Shown piece by piece: positions 1-6,929 of a stretch of 9,763 nucleotides of DNA. Each line of letters opens with the position of its first letter. Positions within the stretch are counted from its first letter, which is position 1. The translations under genes were made by a program, and so were the position numbers. Below the pieces are notes generated by a model. The model was not told the origin of the DNA, made no database searches, and was given only the letters and a program-made list of their open reading frames with translations. The DNA lies in assembly GCA_964397525.1 (NCBI GenBank), contig CAYNIY010000054.1, positions 1 to 9,763 of the forward strand. Direction: 5' to 3'. The stretch is from Syntrophopropionicum sp964397525 (GTDB lineage: Bacteria; Bacillota; Desulfotomaculia; Desulfotomaculales; Pelotomaculaceae).

Positions 1-2
1 GC

Positions 3-71
3 TTCGCTGTTGAAAATTTCAACATCCTGCCGAAGGAAGAGCATGTGCAGGGCAGTCACTCGCACGTGTAG
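3..71 (+). CDS. C-terminal end of an unidentified upstream gene (partial)
   Basis: An open frame enters from the left edge and encodes 22 residues ending NILPKEEHVQGSHSHV before TAG at 69-71. The tail is hydrophilic and histidine-containing and has no recognisable motif. The next gene's ribosome binding site follows within about 60 bases and no terminator lies between, so the two are probably cotranscribed. By position it may be an accessory, iron-sulfur or membrane subunit of the exported formate dehydrogenase, but that is inference only. The other two frames give either an early stop or an arginine-rich, unnatural-looking product. Confidence 0.5.
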   Translation, partial: FAVENFNILPKEEHVQGSHSHV

Positions 72-142
72 CAAGCTTGTTATCCGAAGAAGCCTGAAAA
101 AACTGCTTATTGGTTTATTCTATTGTAAAGGGGGTTACTATT

Positions 143-3100
143 ATGATAAAAGGGATTAGCCGCCGTGACTTCTTAAAGTACTTTGGTCTGGGCACCGCCG
201 GAACAGCACTTATGGGTGGGATTGGCGCTGTGCCTGCTCTTGCCAGCACAGCAGTTGATAAGCTGCCAACTTTTGAGATGGGTCCTTTTAAGTTAAAGAA
301 AACCAAAGAAACTCCTTCCGGCTGTCCTTATTGTGGATGTGGCTGCAGTACTATTGTTTATTCAGATGAAAACGATAAGGTGGTTTTTCTTCAAGGGGAT
401 CCTGACAGTCCCATTAATGAAGGGACTTTATGTCCCAAAGGTGCAGCTCTCCCGGATGTCTTTAACATTGTAAATAAAAAGCGACAGCGTGTACTCAACC
501 CGAATCGGTTAACGAAGGTGCTTTACCGTGCCCCTGGCAGCGCCAAGTGGGAAGAAAAAACCTGGGACTGGGCTATACCTGAAATAGCCAAGCGGGTAAA
601 AAAGACCCGGGATGAACACTTTGAAGCAAAAGACGCTAATGGAGTTACGGTTAACCGCTGCCTGGCCCTTTGCCAGATGGGCAGCGCCAATATTAATAAC
701 GAAGAAGACTATTTAATTAATAAGCTCCTGCGGGGAACCATGGGTGTGATTGATCTTGACCACTGCGCCCGTCTCTGACACGCCCCAACCGTAGCCGGTC
801 TGGCTAACACTTTTGGTCGGGGAGTAATGACTAATAGTTTTACTGATTATAAGAATACAGACATATTTTTAATTATTGGAGCCAACCCGGCTGAGGCTCA
901 CCCCATGGCCATGCGCCACATCGGCAAGGCTATGGCAAAAGGAGCCAAAGTGATCGTCGTTGACCCGAGGTTTACTAAAACAGCGGCCAAGGCGGATATC
1001 TACGTTCCTTTACGTCCGGGGACAGACATTGCTTTCCTTCACGGCCTGATAAACTACGCTATTGAAAATGATCTTTACCAACATGAGTACGTGAATAACT
1101 ATACCAACGCTTCTTACTTAATCAGTCCCGATTATAATTTTGCGGATGGTCTTTTTTCAGGGCTAGAGGAAAAAGACGGCAAACTATCCTATAACACTGC
1201 CAGCTGGGCTTACCAAAAAGACGGAGATAATATTAAAAAGGACCCCGCTTTGCAGGATCCCCAATGCGTCTGGCAAATCTTGAAAAAGCATGTTTCCCGC
1301 TACGACGTAAAAACGGTCAGTAATGTCACGGGAACCCCGGAAGATATTTTACGTAAAGCGTACGCTGCTTATTGCGAGTCAGGAAAACCGGATTTAGCTG
1401 GCAATTTAATTTACGTACTGGGAATCACTCAACACAGTTACGGAACTCAAAACACACGGGCAACATGCATGGTGCAGCTCTTGCTGGGCAATGTGGGTAT
1501 ACCCGGTGGCGGCGTTAATCCCCAGCGGGGGCAATCAAATGTCCAGGGCGCCTGTGACATGGGAATGCTGTGGGGCAATATTACGGGTTATCTTGGTGTC
1601 CCCGTTGCGTCAAAGCATCCCACTTATAAGGACTACCTGGCGGTGGAAACGCCCAAGACGGGATACTGGTCCAACAAACCCAAGTTCCTGGCCAGCCTGC
1701 TCAAAGCCTGGTACGGGGAAAAAGCCACCAAAGAAAATGACTTTTGCTATGACTGGCTGCCTAAATCTGACGGGAAAGACCATTCCCACATGTCTTCCTA
1801 TGCCTCCCTGGAAGAAGGACATATTAAAGGTGTCTTCTGCTGGGCTGAAAATCCTTCCGTAGCGGGGCCGGACGCTTATCACGAGGTCAAGGCCCTGGAA
1901 AACGCGGATTGGATGGTCTGCGTTGATGTATTTGAAAACGAAACAGCCGCTTTCTGGAAACGCCCGGGGGTAAAACCGGCGGATATAAAAACGGAAGTTT
2001 TCCTGTTGCCGGCAGCTCACAGATATGAAGCAGAAGGCACGAGAACAAACAGTTCACGCCATATTCAATGGGGCTGGAAGGCCGTTGAGCCACCCGGCCA
2101 GGCAAAAAGCAGTCTCTGGATTGCCGACCGGCTATTTAAAGCTGTCCGGCAGGAATACCAGGGCGGCGGCAAATTTACCGATCCTGTTTTAAACATGGTT
2201 TGGAATTATGATAAACCGGGCCAGGACGAGCCGGATTTAGAAAAAGTAGCGATTGAAATTAACGGTTATAATGTGGCAGACGGCCGGGTTTTAGGTACTT
2301 TTGGCGATCTGAAAGACGATGGATCTACGGCCTGCGGTGTATGGGTTTACGCTGGTTATTATTACACTGACCCCAATGAGCAGAACCCGTTGTTAAAGGT
2401 GCCTGCTACCAAAAGGCACGGCACGGAGGATAAAAGCGGGCTTGCTGTATTTCCGAAATGGACCTTTGCCTGGCCTTTGAACCGGCGCATTGTTTATAAC
2501 CGTTGTTCGGCTGATCCAGCCGGCCGGCCCTGGAATCCCCAAAAATCCTATATATACTGGGACGGAACAAAGTGGATTACCAACGATGTTCCCGATTTCG
2601 GCATCACGGACGCGGTTACAAAAGCGCCGAACCCACCGGAAAAGACAGCCAATGCTCCTTTTATCATGAATCCTGAAGGGCAGGCGCGCTTTTTCAATCC
2701 CTCCGGCTTGAAAGAAGGTCCGATGCCGGAACACTATGAACCGGTGGAAAGCCCGGTTAAAAATTTAATGGGCAAACAGCAAAATAATCCTGTGGCTATG
2801 AGATGGAAAGGCGAATTTGCTAAACTAGCCGAAGCCGGCAGCAAAGATTTCCCTTACGTGGCTACTACCGTCCATTACGTTGAACATTATCAAACCGGGG
2901 TAAGGACCAGAAACAGCCCCATGCTGGTAGAATTGATGCCGGAACAATTTGCCACCATATCGCCGACTTTGGCCGGTAAATTGGGAATAAAACCTGGAGA
3001 TGAGATAATTGTAAGCAGCGCCCGGTCAGAAATAAAAATGAAGGCCAATGTTTTACCGATTGTTAAACCCTTAATTGTAAACGGCAGTCCCTTGGAGATT

Positions 3101-3238
3101 GTCTCCTTGCCATGGAGCTGGGGCTTCATGGGAATATCCACGGGAGCCATTGGGAACGAATTAACACCTTTTGTTGCTTGTCCCAACACCGCTACTCCCG
3201 AATACAAAGCATTTTTATGTAACATTAGAAAAGCATAA
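143..3238 (+). CDS. fdnG: Exported selenocysteine formate dehydrogenase, catalytic (alpha) subunit, FdnG type
   Basis: This molybdopterin (Mo or W) oxidoreductase interconverts formate and CO2 outside the cytoplasmic membrane. The ATG at 143 has AAGGGGG about 8 bases upstream; an in-frame TTG at 110 lacks this support. Residues 6-12 (SRRDFLK) plus a hydrophobic stretch ending near ALA 34 form a twin-arginine signal. Cys61, Cys64, Cys68 and Cys97 bind the [4Fe-4S] cluster, with Lys99 just after. The TGA at 776-778 is residue 212 in the context DHCARL-U-HAPTVAGL, the FDH active site (Sec then His). The frame continues unbroken to TAA, giving 1031 residues, close to E. coli FdnG. QHSYGTQNT and GGGVNPQRGQSNVQGA are family motifs, and the last 150 residues form the dinucleotide-binding domain. 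No electron-transfer subunit follows; the gene ends at a terminator. The FDH assignment is firm; the redox partner is not visible. Confidence 0.93.
776..816 (+). promoter_or_regulatory. Bacterial SECIS-like element of the exported FDH gene
   Basis: It starts at the in-frame TGA (776-778). An inner stem TAGCC (792-796) pairs perfectly with GGCTA (802-806) around a GGTCT loop (797-801), the loop type known from E. coli fdhF, where it is bound by SelB. CCAA (785-788) can pair with TTGG (813-816) as an outer stem. This placement right after the codon is the bacterial arrangement and supports reading TGA as selenocysteine. Folding was judged by eye. Confidence 0.8.
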
Positions 3239-3363
3239 CTGTTAGCTTATGACTAGCAAGCGGAAAGTTGTCCTGGTTTATGTTTCCTGAATACCTTAGT
3301 AAACAATCATGTTTTATGGTGTCTTTAAAATAACAGTCCTGGCTTTTGCAGTAAAGGCAAAAA

Positions 3364-3410
3364 GAAAAACAGCGCAATCACTTGAAATATAGCGGTTGGC
3401 GCTGTTTTTC
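3364..3410 (+). terminator. Intrinsic terminator after the exported FDH gene
   Basis: A perfect 12-base inverted repeat, GAAAAACAGCGC (3364-3375) and GCGCTGTTTTTC (3399-3410), encloses a 23-base loop, and the right arm contains a run of five T. It lies 125 bases after the FDH stop codon. The A-run in the left arm means it could also work weakly on the other strand, but no gene reads into it from the right. Confidence 0.8.
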
Positions 3411-3472
3411 TCATATTTTCATTTTCTTCCTGCCTTTTTATTCCCCGGGTGTCGAAATTAATGAAGGTTAAT

Positions 3473-3565
3473 ATGCTGGAAAACAAGAATAAGATCATTA
3501 TCATCAATGTGGGCAACTTACTGCTCAGTGATGAAGGGGTATGAATCCATCGGCCAATGAAATAA
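3473..3565 (+). pseudogene. Remnant of a hydrogenase maturation protease (peptidase M52, HycI/HyaD/HybD family), N-terminal fragment
   Basis: From ATG 3473, with AAGG five bases upstream, the frame reads MLENKNKIIIINVGN then LLLSDEGV and stops at TGA 3542-3544. A hydrophobic strand followed by GNxLxxDEGxG is the hallmark N-terminus of the M52 proteases that trim the large subunit of [NiFe] hydrogenases; the Glu of DE is a nickel ligand in HybD. The TGA sits where the family has the second Gly of GVG. The next codons are Ile-His, as expected of the family (GVGIH), then similarity fades and TAA follows at 3563-3565. Only about 25 of the usual 150 or so residues remain, so no active protease is possible. 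Selenocysteine at this TGA is unlikely because the frame ends seven codons later. The identification rests on one short but characteristic motif. Confidence 0.68.
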
Positions 3566-3606
3566 AAATCAGCAGCACTGCATCCCAAACAGGGAGGGTA
3601 ACCTTT

Positions 3607-3888
3607 ATGGAACATTCTCACACTGACCATCACCCGAACAAAAAAAATGTTGTCAACCGGCTGTCGAGAATGATAGGCCACCTCAAGGGCATCAAAACAA
3701 TGGTTGAGGATGACGTTGACTGCAGTGAAATCCTGATTCAGCTTTCTGCTGTCCGGTCAGCTTTAAACAATACTGGGAAAATTATTCTGACTGATCATAT
3801 TAATCATTGTCTTATCCACGCTTACGAGGAAAACGATACAGAAATGATCGCCAGGTTAAACGATGCAGTAGGTAAGTTTCTGAAATGA
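3607..3888 (+). CDS. CsoR/RcnR/InrS-family metal-sensing transcriptional repressor
   Basis: A 93-residue all-helical DNA-binding regulator of the DUF156 family. The ATG at 3607 has GGGAGG nine bases upstream; an upstream in-frame ATG (3541) overlaps the protease remnant and has no comparable site. The core RLSRMIGHLKGI (18-29), VDCSEILIQLSAVRSAL (37-53) and DHINHC (63-68) is typical. Cys39, His64 and Cys68 match the Cys-His-Cys ligand set of copper sensor CsoR, and the nickel sensor InrS has the same set. The N-terminus is His-rich (HSHTDHH, 3-9), as in nickel/cobalt sensors RcnR and InrS. In the family, the metal-free protein represses and metal binding releases DNA. It ends 8 bases from the convergent importer gene cbiO. 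Cu(I) or Ni/Co cannot be decided from sequence; the family assignment is firm. Confidence 0.9.
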   Translation: MEHSHTDHHPNKKNVVNRLSRMIGHLKGIKTMVEDDVDCSEILIQLSAVRSALNNTGKIILTDHINHCLIHAYEENDTEMIARLNDAVGKFLK

Positions 3889-3899
3889 GTTATCACTCA
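3886..3899. terminator. Small hairpin spanning both stop codons of the convergent genes (weak terminator candidate)
   Basis: TGAGT (3886-3890) and ACTCA (3895-3899) form a perfect five-base stem with a TATC loop. Its two arms contain the TGA stops of the metal sensor (+) and of cbiO (-). A T-rich run (TTTTCTTTT) begins four bases later on the + strand. The stem is short and AT-rich, so termination is only possible; no other terminator is seen between these genes. Confidence 0.3.
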
Positions 3900-4661
3900 C
3901 CGGTTTTCTTTTATTGCCCCGCAGGCGGGACAGTTCTGCAAACCCAGCGGCACCTCGAGTCCGCTTTGTTCCATCAAAGCCGCATCAGTCAGAATACCGG
4001 CTGTTGGCCCGTCAGACATAACCTGCCCATCTTTCAAAACAATAGTTCTTTCACATAGCTTAAAAACCAGGTCCAAATCATGTGTCGCAATGATTTTTGT
4101 ATGCGAAAAGCCTTTGAGAAGCATGATTAGCCTCCGCCTGGACTGTGGGTCCAGTGCTGACGACGGCTCATCCATCACCAGGATATCTGGAATCATGGAG
4201 AGGACGGTCGATATGGATGCGGCACGCTTTTCACCCCCGGAAAGCTTGTATGGCGCACGGTCCTTCAAGTGCACAATGCCGACCATTTCAATCGCCTGGA
4301 TAACCCTCCTCTCCACTTCCTGCTCATCCAGCTTTTTGTTCCGCGGACCGAAAGCCACATCATCATAAACTGTTGCCATAAACAGCTGGTCATCGGGGTC
4401 CTGGAAAATCATGCCCATCCTCTGCCTGATCAGGGACAGGGTTTTCTTTACTACCGGCACTTCCCCCACAAGGACTTCCCCTGTGCTGGGGAACAAGGCG
4501 CCCACCAGAAGCATCAGCAGTGTCGTCTTACCTGCACCATTGGCGCCTACAATTCCTACGGATTCCCCATGCTGGATGCGGAAAGACACGCCATTTAATG
4601 CTTCACGGCCATCCGGATAAATATAATGCAAATTTTTAACTTCTGTGATATAATGGCTCAT
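3897..4661 (-). CDS. cbiO: Nickel/cobalt ECF transporter ATPase CbiO
   Basis: This cytoplasmic ATP-binding subunit (254 residues) powers CbiMQO metal import. It has Walker A GANGAGKT (39-46), Q-loop Gln87 in FQDPDDQLF, signature LSGGE (140-144), Walker B VMDEP with Asp164 and Glu165, D-loop SALD, and H-loop His194. The ATG at 4661 is chosen over a start at 4739 because AGGAG lies seven bases upstream and because it overlaps the cbiQ stop as ATGA, the usual translational coupling. The longer start would add 26 residues lying inside cbiQ. The C-terminus carries a Cys-Pro-Ala-Cys pair (NCPACGAIKENR), which is not needed for ATPase activity and might bind metal. With a DPDDQ Q-loop and CbiM and CbiQ upstream, the assignment is secure; Ni versus Co is open. 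Confidence 0.95.
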   Translation of the reverse strand: MSHYITEVKNLHYIYPDGREALNGVSFRIQHGESVGIVGANGAGKTTLLMLLVGALFPSTGEVLVGEVPVVKKTLSLIRQRMGMIFQDPDDQLFMATVYDDVAFGPRNKKLDEQEVERRVIQAIEMVGIVHLKDRAPYKLSGGEKRAASISTVLSMIPDILVMDEPSSALDPQSRRRLIMLLKGFSHTKIIATHDLDLVFKLCERTIVLKDGQVMSDGPTAGILTDAALMEQSGLEVPLGLQNCPACGAIKENR

Positions 4662-5470
4662 TTTCCCACTCCTGTTATCATTGAACCTATTAATGCCGGG
4701 ATATTGTATGAGCGCGCTGATAGAAAGAATAAACTCCACCCACAGAGGTACAGCACATCTTTCATTCTTATCCTTCTATTACTTCCGGTGTTGTATTCTC
4801 CCTTAAAACCTCTTTGGACCATAGCCAGGTATAATCTCTGGGCTCTTTCATAAGTCCTTAAGAGCAAATTCCCGGCTAGTGATCCCCAAACACCGGGGCG
4901 AATACCTTTATGAAAAGGATCGCGCAAATTATAAGCCTGTATTGTCCTCGCGGTTTCCTCCATCAGCACTGAAATATAACGATAGGTCAGCAGGAGCTGC
5001 AACACAAAAATTCGGGGGACGCGAAGCATCCGCAGCGCTGATGCAATCCTGTCCATGCCCGTTGTAGCGATTACGATAAACGCGGCCAGGACTGTCAGGA
5101 AGAATTTGATTAAAATTGAGAATAACGATATCCAGCCCCCTGACAGATAGACTCCGCCTAAAACAGATACAGTACTGTGATCAAACAAAGGATTGAAAAC
5201 CCCGATGCCGACTGCAAGCGGGGCAATCAGCAGCATTCTCTTGAGAATGGGCAGTAGCGGAATCTCCGCAAGCGCTATAATTATTATTGGATAAAAGATA
5301 AGCGGCAATAGCCCGCTAATTTCATATTTCCCAAAGGAAACCACCACAATTAAGTATATCATTGTGGTGAGAAGCTTCGCCAAGGGATGTATGTTGTGTA
5401 TAACCGTCTGTTTTTCCGCAAGTTCATCCAGAAAGCGGATGTTGTATAACGACTGTATTATGTTTGCCAT
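4658..5470 (-). CDS. cbiQ: Nickel/cobalt ECF transporter transmembrane (T) component CbiQ
   Basis: A 270-residue membrane protein that couples CbiO to the substrate-binding CbiM. Several hydrophobic segments (roughly 33-46, 51-73, 79-96, 109-139, 155-170, 240-255) alternate with basic loops. IHPLAKLL (27-34) is the family N-terminal motif. RTYERAQRLYLAMVQRGF (205-222) is the T-component coupling region with its ERAxR motif, which docks onto the ATPase. The ATG at 5470 has GGAG 12 bases upstream, which is rather far. The gene overlaps cbiO by four bases and lies 104 bases after cbiM, with a hairpin and T-run in between, so its expression may be lower than that of cbiM or partly independent. 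Confidence 0.93.
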   Translation of the reverse strand: MANIIQSLYNIRFLDELAEKQTVIHNIHPLAKLLTTMIYLIVVVSFGKYEISGLLPLIFYPIIIIALAEIPLLPILKRMLLIAPLAVGIGVFNPLFDHSTVSVLGGVYLSGGWISLFSILIKFFLTVLAAFIVIATTGMDRIASALRMLRVPRIFVLQLLLTYRYISVLMEETARTIQAYNLRDPFHKGIRPGVWGSLAGNLLLRTYERAQRLYLAMVQRGFKGEYNTGSNRRIRMKDVLYLCGWSLFFLSARSYNIPALIGSMITGVGK

Positions 5471-5516
5471 AAAGTCTTATAACTCCGTATCGAACTATAT
5501 TGTGTATATACAAAGC

Positions 5517-5541
5517 AAAAAATGTGCGGCTGAAGCCGCAC
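5517..5541 (-). terminator. Hairpin plus T-run between cbiM and cbiQ (internal terminator or REP-like palindrome)
   Basis: On the - strand, GTGCGGC, loop TTCA and GCCGCAC form a perfect 7-base GC-rich stem, followed after one A by six T. This is the form of an intrinsic terminator, placed 33 bases after the cbiM stop and about 46 bases before the cbiQ start. The sequence just ahead of the stem (TAGGTGCGGC) resembles small dispersed palindromes found in many genomes, so it could be a mobile REP-type unit; whether it recurs elsewhere cannot be seen here. Confidence 0.6.
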
Positions 5542-5574
5542 CTACAGATCCCACGTCTCATCTCACTTCTCAAT

Positions 5575-6630
5575 TCAGGCAGTGCCTGTTTTCCCTCTTC
5601 TCTTTGCGATGCCAATACCCAAACCTATAACACCTGCAAAAACCAGCGTCATCACACCCCCAATTAATCCAGCTGCACTGGTTTCCTTGCTGACAGCCGG
5701 CCAGGACACTTCCTCTTCCTGGGCGGGAACAATTTCTTCCCCGATTTCAGAGGCCTTAAAGCCGTAATCCGATAGAAATGCGGTTTTCTGCTGAACTTCT
5801 TTCAATGTCTCGTGTATTCTACCAGTTGCTTCAAGTTCTTCTATACCTGCAGTCTTGAACATGGACCACTCCAGCCCATCGGGATGTGCGGATGAAAACC
5901 AGGACATGATACATCCGGTAAACATAGCGGCAGCAGTAAACCCTATGAGAACCTTCCTAATCGATATGCTGCCCAGGGCCTCACCCGCAGAGATTTTTTC
6001 TATTATCTCGGGGCGCGCCTTCCATATAAAACCGACGACAGCAGCCGTTACAAGACCTTCCACTAGCCCAATTGCCAGGTGAATAGGCTGCATCAGCAGT
6101 ACAAATGTGTTGAAAGGCAGTTCTGTCTTCCCGGAAAACAACGTTTCCAGGACGACACCAAACGCCCCCATCTGAAACCCGATAACAGAGGCCAGTATGG
6201 CTGCGCTGAACATGCAGGCAGGGAAATATCCTTTACGCATAATCTGTTTATAAATGAAAGGGTATGCAATAAAGCAGGTAAAGAACCCCATATTAAAAAC
6301 ATTACACCCCCAAGCCAGTAATCCGCCATCGGCAAAAAAAAGTGCCTGTATCGTCAGGATTGACGCCATGGTGAGGAACCCCGCGTAGGGCCCGAGCAGA
6401 ACAGAAAGCAGCAGCCCTCCTCCCAAATGGCCGCTGGAGCCGGTTGCAGGTATTGAAAAGTTAATCATCTGGGCAGCAAAAACAAATGCGCCCATAACTC
6501 CCATTAAAGGAATTTTTTTCTCATCAATGTCGTTTTTAATTTTTTTTATGGAGTAAGCTGCAGCCCCAGCCGTCGCCACCCACATGGTTCCTCCCACCAA
6601 GGGAGAAATCAGGGCATCTGCCATGTGCAC
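5575..6630 (-). CDS. cbiM: Nickel/cobalt ECF transporter substrate-binding subunit CbiM with fused PDGLE (CbiN-like) domain
   Basis: This membrane protein (351 residues) captures Ni(II) or Co(II) at the outer face. I start it at GTG 6628-6630: GGGAG lies nine bases upstream, and the product then begins Met-His-Met-Ala-Asp. In the NikM/CbiM family the N-terminal amine, His2 and a further His (here probably His68 in SGHLGGG) bind the metal, so this start is functionally important; an ATG at 6681 would add 17 residues. Family motifs include GPYAGFLTM (80-88), QALFFADGGLLAWGCNVFNMG (95-115) and QPIHLAIGLVEGL (181-193). After about residue 225 come a membrane segment, SSAHPDGLE (246-254), an acidic outside loop, and a last membrane segment (319-342) ending RRGK. 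That PDGLE part replaces the separate CbiN/NikN protein. It is the first gene of the cbi operon. Confidence 0.93.
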   Translation of the reverse strand: MHMADALISPLVGGTMWVATAGAAAYSIKKIKNDIDEKKIPLMGVMGAFVFAAQMINFSIPATGSSGHLGGGLLLSVLLGPYAGFLTMASILTIQALFFADGGLLAWGCNVFNMGFFTCFIAYPFIYKQIMRKGYFPACMFSAAILASVIGFQMGAFGVVLETLFSGKTELPFNTFVLLMQPIHLAIGLVEGLVTAAVVGFIWKARPEIIEKISAGEALGSISIRKVLIGFTAAAMFTGCIMSWFSSAHPDGLEWSMFKTAGIEELEATGRIHETLKEVQQKTAFLSDYGFKASEIGEEIVPAQEEEVSWPAVSKETSAAGLIGGVMTLVFAGVIGLGIGIAKRRGKTGTA

Positions 6631-6703
6631 AAATAACAACTCCCTAAAAAGATAAATAATAAATTCCCAGATCGAGTACAATGCAAATGTTTACAATAAA
6701 GTT

Positions 6704-6732
6704 ATTATAGTTTTCAGCATACTCTTATACAA
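6704..6732 (-). promoter_or_regulatory. Predicted sigma-A-type promoter of the cbiMQO operon
   Basis: On the - strand, TTGTAT (6732-6727) and a perfect TATAAT (6709-6704) are separated by exactly 17 bases. The start of transcription would fall near 6697, leaving a leader of about 70 bases before the cbiM GTG. No cobalamin riboswitch fits in this short leader and I recognise no NiCo riboswitch. The -35 matches the consensus only in its TTG, which would suit a regulated promoter. Confidence 0.6.
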
Positions 6733-6749
6733 TCCGCCACGGGGGGATT
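6731..6749. promoter_or_regulatory. G/C-tract dyad at the cbiM promoter, candidate metal-regulator operator
   Basis: AATCCGCCACGGGGGGATT is an imperfect palindrome: AATCC pairs with GGATT, and 7 of 9 positions are symmetric. It has a run of six G between AT-rich flanks and overlaps the -35 by two bases. Operators of the CsoR/RcnR/InrS family are G/C tracts flanked by AT, so a regulator of that type could bind here. This is inference by eye, and a chance GC patch remains possible. Confidence 0.35.
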
Positions 6750-6784
6750 TAAGAAATATATATTTTTAACAAGATTATCTGCTT

Positions 6785-6823
6785 AAAAAAAATAGCTTTG
6801 CCCTTTAATGGGCAAAGCTATTT
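6785..6823 (-). terminator. Strong intrinsic terminator after the cytoplasmic FDH gene
   Basis: A perfect 14-base inverted repeat (6790-6803 with 6810-6823, core TAGCTTTGCCC / GGGCAAAGCTA) has a six-base loop and, on the - strand, runs into eight T (6792-6785). It closes the FDH operon 107 bases after its stop codon and insulates it from the cbi promoter just downstream. Confidence 0.92.
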
Positions 6824-6869
6824 ATATACTCCACAAGAGAGTTACAGCAAATTTAATCTAAAATCAGCA

Positions 6870-6903
6870 GCCTGTATTTTACAGCCAACAGGTTTTTACA
6901 GGC
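6870..6903 (-). other. Hairpin in the 3' leader-out of the cytoplasmic FDH gene
   Basis: GCCTGTA (6870-6876) and TACAGGC (6897-6903) form a perfect 7-base stem with a 20-base loop. There is no T-run after it on the - strand, so it is not a terminator by itself; it may protect the mRNA 3' end. The rest of 6824-6929 is AT-rich and shows no gene. Confidence 0.35.
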
Positions 6904-6929
6904 CTACTTAATGCTTTTTATATTTGTTG

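Noticed and set aside
9..23. Palindrome GTTGAAA-A-TTTCAAC as a possible operator
   Set aside because: It lies inside the coding tail of the upstream gene, has AT-rich arms and no promoter nearby; chance is the simplest explanation.
773..829. Stop codon splitting the left FDH gene, read as a nonsense mutation or as two genes
   Set aside because: The TGA is at the known Sec position, the frame continues for over 800 codons, and a GGTCT-loop hairpin follows. The same arrangement occurs in the second FDH gene.
1491..2105. Long open frames on both strands within the exported FDH gene
   Set aside because: They overlap a well-supported gene, lack ribosome binding sites and show no recognisable protein motifs.
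3239..3363. Possible small gene or FDH electron-transfer subunit remnant after the exported FDH
   Set aside because: All frames are short with frequent stops, and no Cys-rich ferredoxin motif is visible.
6631..6703. Cobalamin or NiCo riboswitch in the cbiM leader
   Set aside because: The leader is only about 70 bases and AT-rich; I see no B12-box-like sequence or multi-helix fold.
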